From: an uncultured Eubacterium sp.
Lineage (GTDB): Bacteria > Bacillota > Clostridia > Lachnospirales > Lachnospiraceae
Length of the DNA: 31,080 nucleotides
Direction of reading: 5' to 3'
Assembly: GCA_946611445.1 (NCBI GenBank)
Contig: CAMODP010000001.1
Coordinates: 1-31,080 of the forward strand
Numbering within the stretch: the stretch's first letter is position 1; every line of letters starts with the position of its first letter. The translations under genes were made by a program, and so were the position numbers. Below are positions 14,933 to 23,456 of this stretch, piece by piece. The notes beneath the pieces are model-generated. The model was not told where the DNA came from. It did not search any database and saw only the letters and a program-made list of their open reading frames with translations.

Positions 14933-15700
14933 TTACTTCGCCCAGATATCAGCGATCGTACCCTTCGCCCACTTCATCATCATACCCTGGTCGCTCGCCA
15001 GCAGGATGTAACGGCAGTCCTCCGCAATCAGAGCCTTTGCCGCGTCTGCATTCGCAGCCGTAGTGCCGACGACCTTGCCGGCCGCTTTGACTTTCTCTTT
15101 GATCTCTTTGATCGCGCCTGCCACAACAGGATGCTTTGTATCGCCCACATGTCCGAGGGACTGGGACAGATCCATCGGTCCGATAAAGACGACATCAATC
15201 TCCGGAATCTTGAGGATCTCATCCAGATTTTCCAGGCCTTCCTTCGTCTCGCACTGCGCGACGATCAGTGTTTCCCTGTTGGCCTTTTCGATGTATTCCT
15301 GGATGTTGTTCGTGCCGTATCCGCAGGCTCTGACGCTGGGTGAGAAGCCGCGCACGCCGATGGGGCCGTACTTCACGCTGCGGACGATCTGATGTGCCTG
15401 CTCCACGGTATTGACATTCGGCACCTGCACGCCCATCAGGCCGAGGTCAAGGTTCTGCAGGATCTCAACCTGCTGGTTTTCCTTGATGCGGGCCAGCGGC
15501 GTGATGCCGGAAGCTTCGGCGGCGCGGATCATGCTCACCAGGTTGTCCCTGTCCATGGCAACGTGCTCGTTGTCCAGAACAAAGAAATCAAAGCCGGCGA
15601 TCGCCAGGATCTCCGCAGATGCCGGATCGGTGAACTTCAGGAAAGTGCCGATGACAGCTTCGCCATTCTGCAGTTTTTTCTTCACATTGTTTTCTCTCAT
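14933..15700 (-). CDS. HpaI/HpcH-family class II 2-oxoacid aldolase
   Basis: A 255-residue metal-dependent aldolase that cleaves a 4-hydroxy-2-oxoacid to pyruvate and an aldehyde. The start is the ATG at 15700 after AGGAGG; the longer frame upstream would cover the sigma-54 promoter. Family residues fit HpaI: LDNEHVAMD with His46 as base, Arg71 in LARIKEN, the VQVPNV segment near 91-96, and IGPMDLSQSLG carrying the metal ligand Asp. Known members use 4-hydroxy-2-oxoheptanedioate (giving succinate semialdehyde), 2-keto-3-deoxy-rhamnonate or 2-keto-3-deoxy-glucarate. It is the first gene after a perfect sigma-54 promoter. Confidence 0.92.
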   Translation of the reverse strand: MRENNVKKKLQNGEAVIGTFLKFTDPASAEILAIAGFDFFVLDNEHVAMDRDNLVSMIRAAEASGITPLARIKENQQVEILQNLDLGLMGVQVPNVNTVEQAHQIVRSVKYGPIGVRGFSPSVRACGYGTNNIQEYIEKANRETLIVAQCETKEGLENLDEILKIPEIDVVFIGPMDLSQSLGHVGDTKHPVVAGAIKEIKEKVKAAGKVVGTTAANADAAKALIAEDCRYILLASDQGMMMKWAKGTIADIWAK

Positions 15701-15760
15701 GTGTTCCTCCTGCATTTTTTTATATTTTGCTGAGCAAATTACAGTCTTGCCGTATGTAAA

Positions 15761-15776
15761 AGCAATTTTCGTGCCA
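15761..15776 (-). promoter_or_regulatory. Sigma-54 (-24/-12) promoter of the aldolase operon
   Basis: The minus strand reads TGGCACGAAAATTGCT, a full match to the consensus. It lies about 60 bp before the aldolase ATG at 15700. The 207-bp gap around it also holds two inverted repeats upstream. Confidence 0.88.
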
Positions 15777-15807
15777 TAGCGCCGAAACCCGGTATAGTTT
15801 CCTGTAT

Positions 15808-15820
15808 GCCGGAATCCGGC
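15808..15820. promoter_or_regulatory. Palindrome GCCGGA-A-TCCGGC upstream of the aldolase promoter
   Basis: A perfect 6-bp-arm inverted repeat about 33-45 bp upstream of the -24 box, followed by a third half-site TGCCGGA. Related TCCGGCAT/TCCGGTAT half-sites occur at 6440 and 8235. It may be a second regulator's site or chance in GC-rich DNA. Confidence 0.35.
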
Positions 15821-15863
15821 CTGTGCCGGAAAGACGCTGAAAACGCACCGCCAATGCAAAAAT

Positions 15864-15876
15864 GCATCAGCGATGC
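15864..15876 (-). promoter_or_regulatory. Possible activator (enhancer) dyad for the aldolase promoter
   Basis: GCATC-AGC-GATGC with 5-bp arms, centred about 95 bp upstream of the -24 GG. An overlapping dyad, ATGCA-AAAA-TGCAT, precedes it, and the palindrome TGCAATTGCA follows. It is the best copy of the motif shared with 6485-6498 and 1033-1045. Confidence 0.5.
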
Positions 15877-15907
15877 GTCATCGACATCATATGCAATTGC
15901 AGACCGT

Positions 15908-16996
15908 TCAGCCTCTTCCGATCTCATCTGCCCGGCGGATTGCCGCGACCATTTCATCGACAGAGATGTCGGGTCTCAGATTCTTGCTGAACTGTTTCGG
16001 AGAGACGGCGGCCTCTGCGACTTTCCGCAGATCCTCTTCGCCCGGATCTGTGATGCCGAGCTGTGCCAGCGTCACGGGAAGCTCCATCTCCTTCAGGAAG
16101 GCGAGAATCTTCGGCAGTTCATCCGGGTTCTCTCCCTCGAGTACCAGCTGTACCATAAGGCCGAAGGCCACCTTCTCGCCGTGATACATGCCGTGTACCT
16201 GCGGGAGCAGGGCAAGGCTGTCGTTTACGGCGTGAGCCACGCAGAGTCCGCCGCTCTCAAAGCCTACGCCGCTGAGCAGGATACCGGCTTCCACGACGTT
16301 CTCCAGCGCTTCAGAGGGTTCACCCGCCTGCACGGACTTTCTGGCCTCCGGTCCGTATTCCATCAGCAGGTCGTAACACAGTTTGCTCATCATATAGGCT
16401 GTGTTTGTGCATTTGCCGTGTGCCATGTTTTTCGCGCCTGAGGCACGGCAGGCACGGGTCTCGAACCATGTGGCAAGGGCATCGCCGACACCGGCGCCGA
16501 ACAGACGGAGCGGGGCCGCCGCGATGACAGCGGTATCCACCAGGACCAGATCCGGATTTCTGCGCAGCATCAGGGACTTGATGACAACGCCTTCTTCATT
16601 ATAGATAACGGCCACGCCGCTGCAGGGCGCATCATTGGATGCCACGGTCGGGATAATGATCAGAGGCAGGCCGCCCAGATTTTCCGAGACGGCTTTGGCT
16701 GTATCCACGGCAGTTCCGCCGCCGACGCCAACGACAGCATCACAGCCGCTGGCCTGGTATTCTTCCATGACGCGGGCGATCTCCGCCTTGGTGCACGCGC
16801 CGCTGAAATCGCAGAATACATATTCCTTCTCCACGCTCTTCAGACTCTCTTCTATTACGGCTCCAACCCGCTTCTGATTGCTCGGTGTGCAGAGAATAAA
16901 AAATTTGCTGCCGAGTTTCTTGACATTCAGGCCCAGATTTTTCAGTTCTCCGGCACCCTGTACATATTTTCCGGGCAGTTTTATGCTGTAGGCCAT
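15908..16996 (-). CDS. gldA: Glycerol dehydrogenase-type (GldA family) alcohol dehydrogenase
   Basis: A 362-residue NAD-dependent group III metal alcohol dehydrogenase. It has the nucleotide motif GGGTAVDTAK (92-101) and metal ligands Asp172 (GAGVGDALATW), His255 (CVAHAVNDS) and His272 (HGMYHGEKVAFG), all at GldA positions. Glycerol dehydrogenases act on vicinal diols and hydroxyacetone-type ketones. In this context it could instead reduce the aldehyde released by the aldolase, for example succinate semialdehyde to 4-hydroxybutyrate, although AbfH-type enzymes belong to a different branch. It follows the ETF operon after a structured gap. Confidence 0.88.
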   Translation of the reverse strand: MAYSIKLPGKYVQGAGELKNLGLNVKKLGSKFFILCTPSNQKRVGAVIEESLKSVEKEYVFCDFSGACTKAEIARVMEEYQASGCDAVVGVGGGTAVDTAKAVSENLGGLPLIIIPTVASNDAPCSGVAVIYNEEGVVIKSLMLRRNPDLVLVDTAVIAAAPLRLFGAGVGDALATWFETRACRASGAKNMAHGKCTNTAYMMSKLCYDLLMEYGPEARKSVQAGEPSEALENVVEAGILLSGVGFESGGLCVAHAVNDSLALLPQVHGMYHGEKVAFGLMVQLVLEGENPDELPKILAFLKEMELPVTLAQLGITDPGEEDLRKVAEAAVSPKQFSKNLRPDISVDEMVAAIRRADEIGRG

Positions 16997-17041
16997 ATTT
17001 GCTCCTTTCCCACTATGGTTTATTCCTTTTCCCGTTTTGAA

Positions 17042-17136
17042 AGAGGCTGCCTCTTCTGATCACGCAGCGTGTATAGGCAAAGCGTTGCCGCTTTCCAAAA
17101 CCGTTATGCACGTTTGTGTCGGATGAGACAGCCTCT
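17042..17136. repeat. 95-bp element bounded by 8-bp inverted repeats (etfA-gldA gap)
   Basis: AGAGGCTG (17042-17049) and CAGCCTCT (17129-17136) bracket several small palindromes: AAGAGG-CTG-CCTCTT, CACGC-A-GCGTG and AAAGCG-TTGC-CGCTTT. The minus strand starts AGAGGCTGTCTCATCC. It could be a small non-autonomous mobile element (MITE) or a folded RNA; I see no coding capacity. Confidence 0.4.
17070..17098 (-). promoter_or_regulatory. Candidate sigma-A promoter for gldA
   Basis: The minus strand has TTGGAA (17098-17093), a 17-base spacer, then TATACA (17075-17070). Each box matches four of six consensus bases. It lies inside the inverted-repeat-bounded element, about 75 bp before the gldA ATG. 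Confidence 0.3.
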
Positions 17137-17137
17137 G

Positions 17138-17159
17138 TAAAACCGGATTGTTCCGGTTT
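17138..17159 (-). terminator. Terminator after etfA
   Basis: Stem AAACCGGA / TCCGGTTT with a 4-base loop, starting 7 bp after the etfA stop. On the minus strand it ends GGTTTTAC, a short T-run. It probably ends the crotonyl-CoA operon. Confidence 0.55.
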
Positions 17160-17166
17160 ATATTAC

Positions 17167-18294
17167 TTACTGTGCAGCTTTCTGCGCCTTGATCGCCTCA
17201 ATCAGAAGCGGTGTCACCTGGAACAGATCGCCGGTAATGCCGTAGTCCGCAACCTCAAAGATCGGTGCGCGGGGATCTTTATTGACGGCAATGATGCACT
17301 CGGAATCGGACATGCCGATCTTGTGCTGGATCGCGCCGGAGATACCGAGGGCAACATACACCTTCGGGCGGACGGTCTTGCCGGTCTGTCCTACCTGGTG
17401 ATCAGCGCTCAGCCAGCCGGAATCGACAGCCACACGGGATCCGCCGACGACGCCGCCGAGTACGCCCGCGAGCTCTTCCGCCAGGGCTTTTCCTTTTTCG
17501 ATGTCAGATGCGATGCCGCGGCCGATGGATACGATGTAATCAGCACCGATCAGATCTACCAGCTGCTTCGCAGCCTTGACGACTTCCTTGACCTCTACGC
17601 GATTGACCTCTGCTGGAATCTCTACCTTCTCGAAGATAACTTCGGCGGCAGCAGCCTTTGCCTCGTCGTGTACGCCTTTTTTCAGGACACCCGGACGAAC
17701 CGTCGCCATGACCGGACGGAAGCGCGGGCAGATGATAGAAGCCATCAGGTTGCCGCCGAATGCCGGACGGGTCATCTTCAGCTCCATGGAGACATCTTTC
17801 TTCTCGCCCATGACGGTGACGGTCTTGACATTGTCGATGCGCTCATTGTCAAGAACGGAATTTGTGCGCAGGAACTCTCTGTACTGGTCCATATCCACGT
17901 CCAGATGTGTGCAGTCTGCGCAGAGGCCGGTGTGCAGGCGTGCCGCGCAGCGCGGGCCCAGGTCACGGCCGATGTTGGTGGCGCCGATCAGCAGGATTTC
18001 CGGCTGATACTTCTCTACCATCGCGTTGATCACGTAGGTGTAGGCGTCCGTGGTGTAGACGGCCAGAGCGGGATCCTCACAGATGATGACCTGATCGGCT
18101 CCGCGGCCGGCGATCTCGTCCTTGAGGCCCTGTACGCCGTCGCCCAGAAGCAGGCCTGTCAGCTTGCTTCCCAGCTGGTCAGCCAGCTTGCGGCCCTCAT
18201 TCAGCAGTTCCAGAACACAGGGAGTCAGCTTTCCTTCTCTCTGCTCGCAAAAAACCCATACGCCCTGAAAGGCGGCCAGATTTGTGTTATCCAT
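17167..18294 (-). CDS. etfA: Electron transfer flavoprotein, alpha subunit
   Basis: The large FAD-binding ETF subunit; with EtfB it passes electrons between NADH/ferredoxin and butyryl-CoA dehydrogenase. It is 375 residues, the clostridial length. The C-terminal FAD domain shows the motifs [41 protein letters not shown], and [19 protein letters not shown]. Directly after bcd-etfB in the same operon. The tight linkage to Bcd suggests the bifurcating Bcd-Etf complex of butyrate producers, which reduces crotonyl-CoA and ferredoxin together. Confidence 0.96.
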   Translation of the reverse strand: MDNTNLAAFQGVWVFCEQREGKLTPCVLELLNEGRKLADQLGSKLTGLLLGDGVQGLKDEIAGRGADQVIICEDPALAVYTTDAYTYVINAMVEKYQPEILLIGATNIGRDLGPRCAARLHTGLCADCTHLDVDMDQYREFLRTNSVLDNERIDNVKTVTVMGEKKDVSMELKMTRPAFGGNLMASIICPRFRPVMATVRPGVLKKGVHDEAKAAAAEVIFEKVEIPAEVNRVEVKEVVKAAKQLVDLIGADYIVSIGRGIASDIEKGKALAEELAGVLGGVVGGSRVAVDSGWLSADHQVGQTGKTVRPKVYVALGISGAIQHKIGMSDSECIIAVNKDPRAPIFEVADYGITGDLFQVTPLLIEAIKAQKAAQ

Positions 18295-18328
18295 ATGTAT
18301 TCTTCCCCTTTCTGCCTTTCCGGCGAAC

Positions 18329-19129
18329 TCAAATCAGATGCTTCTCAGCGAGAACAGCGGCAAGCCCGTCACAGGTCTCTTTTCCGCAACCCTCGAGCAT
18401 CTGGCCGGCGCCCTTCTGCGGCGGCGTAAAGGATATCAGAATGTTGGTCGGTGAACCCTTCAGGCCGATCTTGGTCGGATCGATGAGCGGCTCGTCCTTG
18501 AGCGCCTCATAATCGAACACCTCGATCTGCTCGCCGAATGTCTTCATGATACCGCCGACACGCATATATCTGGGATTGTTCAGTTCCTTGATGCAGGTGA
18601 TCAGGCACGGTGTCTGGACGCGCAGGGTCATGTAGCCGTCCTCAAGCATGCGGCGGCAGACAAGAGCGTCTCCGTCCTTCTGCAGGGCGCCCGCGTAAGT
18701 AACCTGCGGGATATCCAGCTTCTCGGCGATCTGCGGTCCGACCTGAGCGGTATCTCCGTCGATAGCCTGTCTTCCGCAGAACACGATGTCTTCCTTCTCC
18801 AGGCCGATGCGGCTGATGGCAGCTGCCAGAATCTGGGAGGTAGCGTATGTATCGGATCCGCCGAACTCTCTGCCGGATACCAGTACGGCGCGGTCAGCGC
18901 CGCGGGCCAGCAGCTCTCGCAGCATGATCTCAGCCTGCGGCGGGCCCATGGTAACTACAACGACTTCACAGCCGGTCTCATCCTTCAGCTGCAGCGCCGC
19001 CTCGACAGCGTTCAGATCATCCGGATTGGTAATGGTCTGCATGGATGCACGGTTCAGGGTACCATTCTCATTGACAGCTACTTTTCCTGATGTGTCCGGC
19101 ACCTGTTTTACACATACAATTGCTTTCAT
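18329..19129 (-). CDS. etfB: Electron transfer flavoprotein, beta subunit
   Basis: The small ETF subunit, 266 residues, starting MKAIVCVKQVPDT. It has the ETF-beta loop GRQAIDGDTAQVGPQIAE near 119-136, LRELLARGADRAVLV near 70-84 and NPDDLNAVEAAL near 36-46, all typical of clostridial EtfB. It lies 12 bp after bcd and 34 bp before etfA. It likely carries the bifurcating flavin and NADH site in the EtfAB-Bcd complex. Confidence 0.96.
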   Translation of the reverse strand: MKAIVCVKQVPDTSGKVAVNENGTLNRASMQTITNPDDLNAVEAALQLKDETGCEVVVVTMGPPQAEIMLRELLARGADRAVLVSGREFGGSDTYATSQILAAAISRIGLEKEDIVFCGRQAIDGDTAQVGPQIAEKLDIPQVTYAGALQKDGDALVCRRMLEDGYMTLRVQTPCLITCIKELNNPRYMRVGGIMKTFGEQIEVFDYEALKDEPLIDPTKIGLKGSPTNILISFTPPQKGAGQMLEGCGKETCDGLAAVLAEKHLI

Positions 19130-19141
19130 GACGATCTCCTT

Positions 19142-20278
19142 TTAAAGTATATTTCCCGAAATAACAACTCTCTGAATCTCGGAGGTGCCTTCGTAGATCT
19201 CCGTGATCTTGGCGTCACGCATCATGCGCTCAACCGGATAGTCCTTCGTGTAGCCGTAGCCGCCGTGCATCTGGACAGCCTTTGTGGTGACCTTCATCGC
19301 CAGTTCGGAGCAGAACAGCTTCGCAGTGGCGGCGTCAAGGGTCACACGGGCTCCGGTGTTCTTGATGGCTGCAGCCTTGTAGCACAGCAGACGGCCGGCT
19401 TCGATGCCGACATGCATGTTTGCAAGCTCGAACTGGGTGTTCTGGAACTTCGCGATCGGACGGCCGAACTGCTCTCTGGTCTTTGTAAAGTTGATAGCTT
19501 CCTGCATGGCGCCTTCCGCGATGCCCAGCGCCTGCGCGGCGATACCGATACGGCCGCCGTCCAGTGTAGCCATGGCAATACGGAAGCCCTTGCCCTCCTG
19601 GCCGAGCAGGTTCTCCTTCGGAACTTCGCAGTCCGTGAAGACGATCTCTGCCGTCGGGGAGCCGTGCAGGCCCAGCTTTTCCTCATGCTTTCCTACGGAG
19701 AAGCCCGGGAAATCCTTCTCTACGATAAAGGCGGAAATGCCCTTTGTGCCCTTGGACGGATCTGTCATGGCGAATACGACAAAGACCTCTGCCACATAGC
19801 CGTTGGTGATAAAGATCTTGGATCCGTTCAGAATGTACTTGTCTCCTTCGAGGCGGGCTGTTGTGGTGCCCTTGGAGGCATCCGAACCGGCATTGGACTC
19901 GGTCAGCGCAAAGGCGCCTACCTTGTGGCCCTGTGTCAGCATGGGAAGATATTTCTTCTTCTGCTCTTCCGTGCCGTTCTCCAGGATCGGCGCGCAGCAA
20001 AGTCCGTTGTGTGTTGCCACGATATCACCGGTGGATGCGCACTGTTTGGAGATCTCTTCTACGCAGATGGCTGCGGACAGAAGATCCGCGCCTGCTCCGC
20101 CGTACTCCTTCGGCACGGCCATGCCCATGACGCCGCAGTCGAAGAGCTTGTCAATCGTCTCGGCCGGGTAGGTGCTGGTTCTGTCAGTCTCTGCTGTGAT
20201 CGGCGCGATTTCATTCTCTGTGAACTCGCGGATCATCTTCTGAATCAGCTTCTGTTCTCTGGATAATTCAAAATCCAT
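19142..20278 (-). CDS. bcd: Butyryl-CoA dehydrogenase (short-chain acyl-CoA dehydrogenase)
   Basis: An FAD acyl-CoA dehydrogenase of 378 residues that reduces crotonyl-CoA to butyryl-CoA with EtfAB. It starts MDFELSREQKL; ATG at 20278 follows GGAGG. The catalytic base is Glu363 in YEGTSEIQR, and the substrate/FAD signatures FALTESNAGSDAS near 125-138, MHGGYGYTKDYPVERMMRD near 338-356 are present. The Glu position and the neighbours etfB-etfA mark it as the butyryl-CoA type rather than a medium- or long-chain enzyme. It follows abfD by 30 bp. Confidence 0.95.
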   Translation of the reverse strand: MDFELSREQKLIQKMIREFTENEIAPITAETDRTSTYPAETIDKLFDCGVMGMAVPKEYGGAGADLLSAAICVEEISKQCASTGDIVATHNGLCCAPILENGTEEQKKKYLPMLTQGHKVGAFALTESNAGSDASKGTTTARLEGDKYILNGSKIFITNGYVAEVFVVFAMTDPSKGTKGISAFIVEKDFPGFSVGKHEEKLGLHGSPTAEIVFTDCEVPKENLLGQEGKGFRIAMATLDGGRIGIAAQALGIAEGAMQEAINFTKTREQFGRPIAKFQNTQFELANMHVGIEAGRLLCYKAAAIKNTGARVTLDAATAKLFCSELAMKVTTKAVQMHGGYGYTKDYPVERMMRDAKITEIYEGTSEIQRVVISGNIL

Positions 20279-20308
20279 TTGTATCCTCCTATATAAAATT
20301 TTTTATTT

Positions 20309-21781
20309 TTATTCCGGAATGCCTGCAATGGCTTTTGCCAGCTCTTTCTTGTGCTCCAGGTTGCCCTGACGCGCGATCATGATACGCTGTGCCTGCGGGG
20401 AACCCGCGCCGTGCATGGACTCTGTCCTGTAACCGACAGCCGCGGCGCCCAGACACATATTCTCCAGGAAGCGGAGAATTCTCTGACGGTATTCCGTGGG
20501 TACATTCTCTTTGGTCTTGAAGAACTTGTTGCAGATCTCGCCGATCGTCTCGCCGTTTCTTCCCACGACTGTATCGGACTCGAAGTCCTTCTGTGCGGGC
20601 ATGGTGACCATCAGACCGCCGGCGATATCCTCTGCCAGACGCACGATCTCATACGGGAAACGTGTGACGTTCTGCTTGCAGACATTGGCCAGAAGCAGGT
20701 CGATCTGATAGTTTCCGGCTTTTGTCGGCGCGCCCTGGGAAGAGCAGGCGATGCCGCAGCAGTACAGGGTCTCATTCAGGTGAGTCATCTCGATCAGCTT
20801 GTCCTTGACGGCAGAGGCCTTGTCTGCGCCGTTGTACTCGGCGGCAAGGGCAGTCGCGCCGATCACCACATCGCCGACGCCGACTTTGCAGCCGCCGTAG
20901 CTCTGTCTGTGATAACCTGCGAAGCGCTCTACCATCATGCCGGCAAACTGATACTCGCCGTTCATGAAGATATACTCGTTCGGGATAAATACGTGGTCCA
21001 GAACAACCAGCGCTTCCTGACCGCCGTATTTCTCGTTGCCGAGATCAATCGGGGCGTTCTCCAGCTTGCGGGTGTCGCAGGACTGACGTCCGTAGATCAT
21101 GTACAGGCCTTCCGTGTCGGTCGGGCAGGCAAAGCTGACAGCCCAGTCCTTATCGGCCTCGCCCATGGAGATCGTCGGCATGAAGATATGCCAGTGAGAG
21201 TTGATGGAACCGGTCTGGTGGCACTTCGCGCCGCAGACAACGATGCCGTCCTCACGCTGCTCCACAACATGGACAAACATATCCGGATCAGCCTGCGCGT
21301 GAGGCGCTTTGGAGCGGTCACCCTTCGGATCCGTCATGGCGCCGTCAACAACCAGGTCTTCGTCCTGGATGAAGGTCAGGAACTTCCTGAAGTTCTCATG
21401 GTAGTGCGTGCCGCAGGCCTCGTCGATCTCATATGTCGTTGAGAATACGGCATTGAACGCGTCCATGCCCACGCAGCGCTGGAAGCAGCTGGCTGTCTTC
21501 TGGCCCAGCAGGCGCTGCATCTTCACCTTTTTGATCAGGTCATCCGTGGACTGATGCAGGTGCGTGAAACGGTTGATCTTCTTGCCCGTAAGGCTGGATG
21601 TCGCCGTCATCAGGTCCTCGTACATGGGATCATTTGCCAGCTCATATGTCGCGGCAACGCAGTTGATCGACGGACGGATGATCGGGTGGTCTACCCAGTT
21701 GTCAATCTTCTCGCCAAACATATATACGCGGGTCTTCAGCGTCCTCAGGCTCTCGATATACTGTTCTGCTGTACGAATCAT
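20309..21781 (-). CDS. abfD: 4-hydroxybutyryl-CoA dehydratase / vinylacetyl-CoA isomerase
   Basis: An oxygen-sensitive [4Fe-4S]/FAD enzyme that dehydrates 4-hydroxybutyryl-CoA to crotonyl-CoA by a radical mechanism. At 490 residues it matches the Clostridium aminobutyricum enzyme in length and, from memory, over most of its sequence. The four cluster ligands are all present: Cys99 and Cys103 (TASCFQRCVG), His291 (GYHRQSYGG) and Cys298. Other hallmarks are NWVDHPIIRPSIN near 28-40, HQTGSINSH near 188-196 and ESMHGAGSPQAQR near the end. It lies between a CoA-transferase and bcd, an order that gives 4-hydroxybutyrate to butyryl-CoA. The broader family includes 4-hydroxyphenylacetate 3-hydroxylases, but the cysteine pair argues against that. 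Confidence 0.97.
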   Translation of the reverse strand: MIRTAEQYIESLRTLKTRVYMFGEKIDNWVDHPIIRPSINCVAATYELANDPMYEDLMTATSSLTGKKINRFTHLHQSTDDLIKKVKMQRLLGQKTASCFQRCVGMDAFNAVFSTTYEIDEACGTHYHENFRKFLTFIQDEDLVVDGAMTDPKGDRSKAPHAQADPDMFVHVVEQREDGIVVCGAKCHQTGSINSHWHIFMPTISMGEADKDWAVSFACPTDTEGLYMIYGRQSCDTRKLENAPIDLGNEKYGGQEALVVLDHVFIPNEYIFMNGEYQFAGMMVERFAGYHRQSYGGCKVGVGDVVIGATALAAEYNGADKASAVKDKLIEMTHLNETLYCCGIACSSQGAPTKAGNYQIDLLLANVCKQNVTRFPYEIVRLAEDIAGGLMVTMPAQKDFESDTVVGRNGETIGEICNKFFKTKENVPTEYRQRILRFLENMCLGAAAVGYRTESMHGAGSPQAQRIMIARQGNLEHKKELAKAIAGIPE

Positions 21782-21818
21782 ACAGTCTCCTTTCGTGTAT
21801 CCTTTTTTCTATCTGTTT

Positions 21819-23375
21819 TCAGCCTTCCTTCAGGCCCATCAGCTCCTCGCGGAAAATCCGCTCATCCATGATCTTCAGGTTCTCGGCAATCTGGGGTCTG
21901 AACTCCATCTGATCCAGAACCTGTGTCTGCAGGTCAATGCCGGGGGCGATCTCGATCAGCGTCACGCCTTCCGGACGAAGCTCAAATACGGCGCGCTCCG
22001 TGATGTACAGAACCGGCTGATGTACCTTGTTCGCGTATTTGCCGGAGAAGGTAACCTGCTCCACCTTCTGTACGAATTTCTTCTTGGCGCCTTCCTGTGT
22101 GATGACCAGCTTGCCGTCGCGGCACTCTGTCTTCAGGCCTTTGGCGGTAAATGTGCCGCAGTAAACAACTTTCTTCGCGTTCTGTGTGATGTCGATAAAT
22201 CCGCCCGCGCCGGCCAGACGCACGCCGAATTTGGAGACATTCAGGTCGCCGTTCGGGGCAGTTTCCGCCAGTCCCAGGAACGCGACATCCAGACCGCCGC
22301 CCTGATAGAAGTCGAACTGCACATTGTGCGGGATGATCGCCATGGCATTTGCCGCGGCGCCGAACTGCGTCCCGCCCATCGGCACGCCGGCAATGGATCC
22401 GGCCTCGACCGTCAGAGTCATATAATCAGAAATGCCTTCCTCGGCAGCCACATTGGCAATCTTCTCCGGTGCGCCGGTACCCAGGTTGACAATGGCGTCC
22501 TTCGGAAGCTCCATGGCAGCGCGGCGGGCAATGACCTTCTTGGCATCCATCGGGATGGGCGGAATCGCATCCACCGGAATCCGGAATTCGCCTGTCAGGC
22601 TGCCGTCATATTCCATGCCCAGGCACTGCTCGTTCTCTTCCGGCGTGCCGACAACAATGGCATCCACATAGATGCCGGGAATAGCCACCAGCTTCGGATC
22701 CAGGCTGCCGCCCTGCACGATCTTCTCTACCTGCACGATTACCTTTCCGCCGGAATTGCGGCAGGCCTGTGCCATGGCGGTGACATCCAGCGGGCCGATC
22801 TCGCGGTGAACGGTGCAGTTGCCGTATTCATCCGCATAGCTGCCGCGGAGGAATACCACATTGATCGGGAACCCCTTGTAGAGGAGCATTTCTTCGCCTT
22901 CGATCTCAACAACCTTGACCAGGTCTTCGGTCGTCCGCTCGTTCAGTTTTCCGCCTTCAATACGGGGGTCTGCAAATGTGTAAAGGCCCACTGTCGTGAT
23001 GGTACCGATATTGTGCGCGGCAATATCTCTGTACATATGGGAAATGACGCCCTGGGGCAGATTATATGCCTCGATCTTGTTCTGCAGCGCCAGTTCTCCG
23101 AGCTTCGGCGCGCGGTCCCAGTGGCCGCCGATGACACGTTTTACCATGCCTTCATGTCCGTAATGATCACCGCCGGTGCCGTCTCTGTGTCCCTGTCCTG
23201 CCGCGAAGAACAGTGTCAGGTCCTTCGGATGCCCCGTCTCCAGGAAACGCTGTTCCAGAGCTTTTGAAAGCGCTTCCGGGCAGGCGCAGCTGACAAAACC
23301 GCCTGTGGCAATCGTGTCACCGTCCTGAACCAGCAGAGCTGCTTCTTCTGCCTGCAGTACCTTAACCTTTTTCAT
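21819..23375 (-). CDS. pct: Propionate CoA-transferase-type family I CoA-transferase
   Basis: A fused alpha-beta CoA-transferase of 518 residues, similar to propionate CoA-transferase and YdiF. The catalytic Glu324 lies in VEAGSIAGVP, the same number as in the Clostridium propionicum enzyme, with NLGTGAPEKIA just before it. It moves CoA from acetyl-CoA or a similar donor to a short carboxylic acid. Lying 37 bp before abfD, its likely acceptor is 4-hydroxybutyrate, replacing the unrelated AbfT used in C. aminobutyricum; this is inference. It has its own sigma-A-type promoter. Confidence 0.92.
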   Translation of the reverse strand: MKKVKVLQAEEAALLVQDGDTIATGGFVSCACPEALSKALEQRFLETGHPKDLTLFFAAGQGHRDGTGGDHYGHEGMVKRVIGGHWDRAPKLGELALQNKIEAYNLPQGVISHMYRDIAAHNIGTITTVGLYTFADPRIEGGKLNERTTEDLVKVVEIEGEEMLLYKGFPINVVFLRGSYADEYGNCTVHREIGPLDVTAMAQACRNSGGKVIVQVEKIVQGGSLDPKLVAIPGIYVDAIVVGTPEENEQCLGMEYDGSLTGEFRIPVDAIPPIPMDAKKVIARRAAMELPKDAIVNLGTGAPEKIANVAAEEGISDYMTLTVEAGSIAGVPMGGTQFGAAANAMAIIPHNVQFDFYQGGGLDVAFLGLAETAPNGDLNVSKFGVRLAGAGGFIDITQNAKKVVYCGTFTAKGLKTECRDGKLVITQEGAKKKFVQKVEQVTFSGKYANKVHQPVLYITERAVFELRPEGVTLIEIAPGIDLQTQVLDQMEFRPQIAENLKIMDERIFREELMGLKEG

Positions 23376-23390
23376 CTGTCACACCTCCAT

Positions 23391-23423
23391 AAGAAGCTGC
23401 CTGAGGACACCCCTCAGGCGCTT
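23391..23423 (-). terminator. Hairpin in the leader of the CoA-transferase gene
   Basis: GAAGC-T-GCCTGAGG pairs with CCTCAGGC-GCTTC (13 pairs, one bulge). It lies between the sigma-A promoter and the ribosome-binding site. On the minus strand it is followed by TTATGGAGG with no T-run, so it is more likely an mRNA-stabilising or processing hairpin at the crt/CoA-transferase boundary than a strong terminator. Confidence 0.45.
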
Positions 23424-23427
23424 CATT

Positions 23428-23456
23428 ATCTTACCTTTAAATGTATTAGCTGTCAA
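23428..23456 (-). promoter_or_regulatory. Sigma-A-type promoter of the CoA-transferase-abfD-bcd-etfBA operon
   Basis: The minus strand has a perfect TTGACA (23456-23451), a 17-base spacer, then TAAGAT (23433-23428). Upstream, TGCCAAT occurs twice, 21 bp apart (23492-23498 and 23471-23477), suggesting an activator or repressor site. It gives the abfD operon housekeeping expression apart from the sigma-54 promoter of hbd. Confidence 0.6.

Noticed and set aside
21208..21230. Plus-strand TGGCAC resembling a -24 box
   Set aside because: It is inside abfD, on the strand opposite to all genes, and lacks a TTGC-type -12 box.
21564..23267. 567-residue plus-strand open frame
   Set aside because: Antisense to the CoA-transferase and abfD, which have clear catalytic residues; no ribosome-binding site or recognisable domain.
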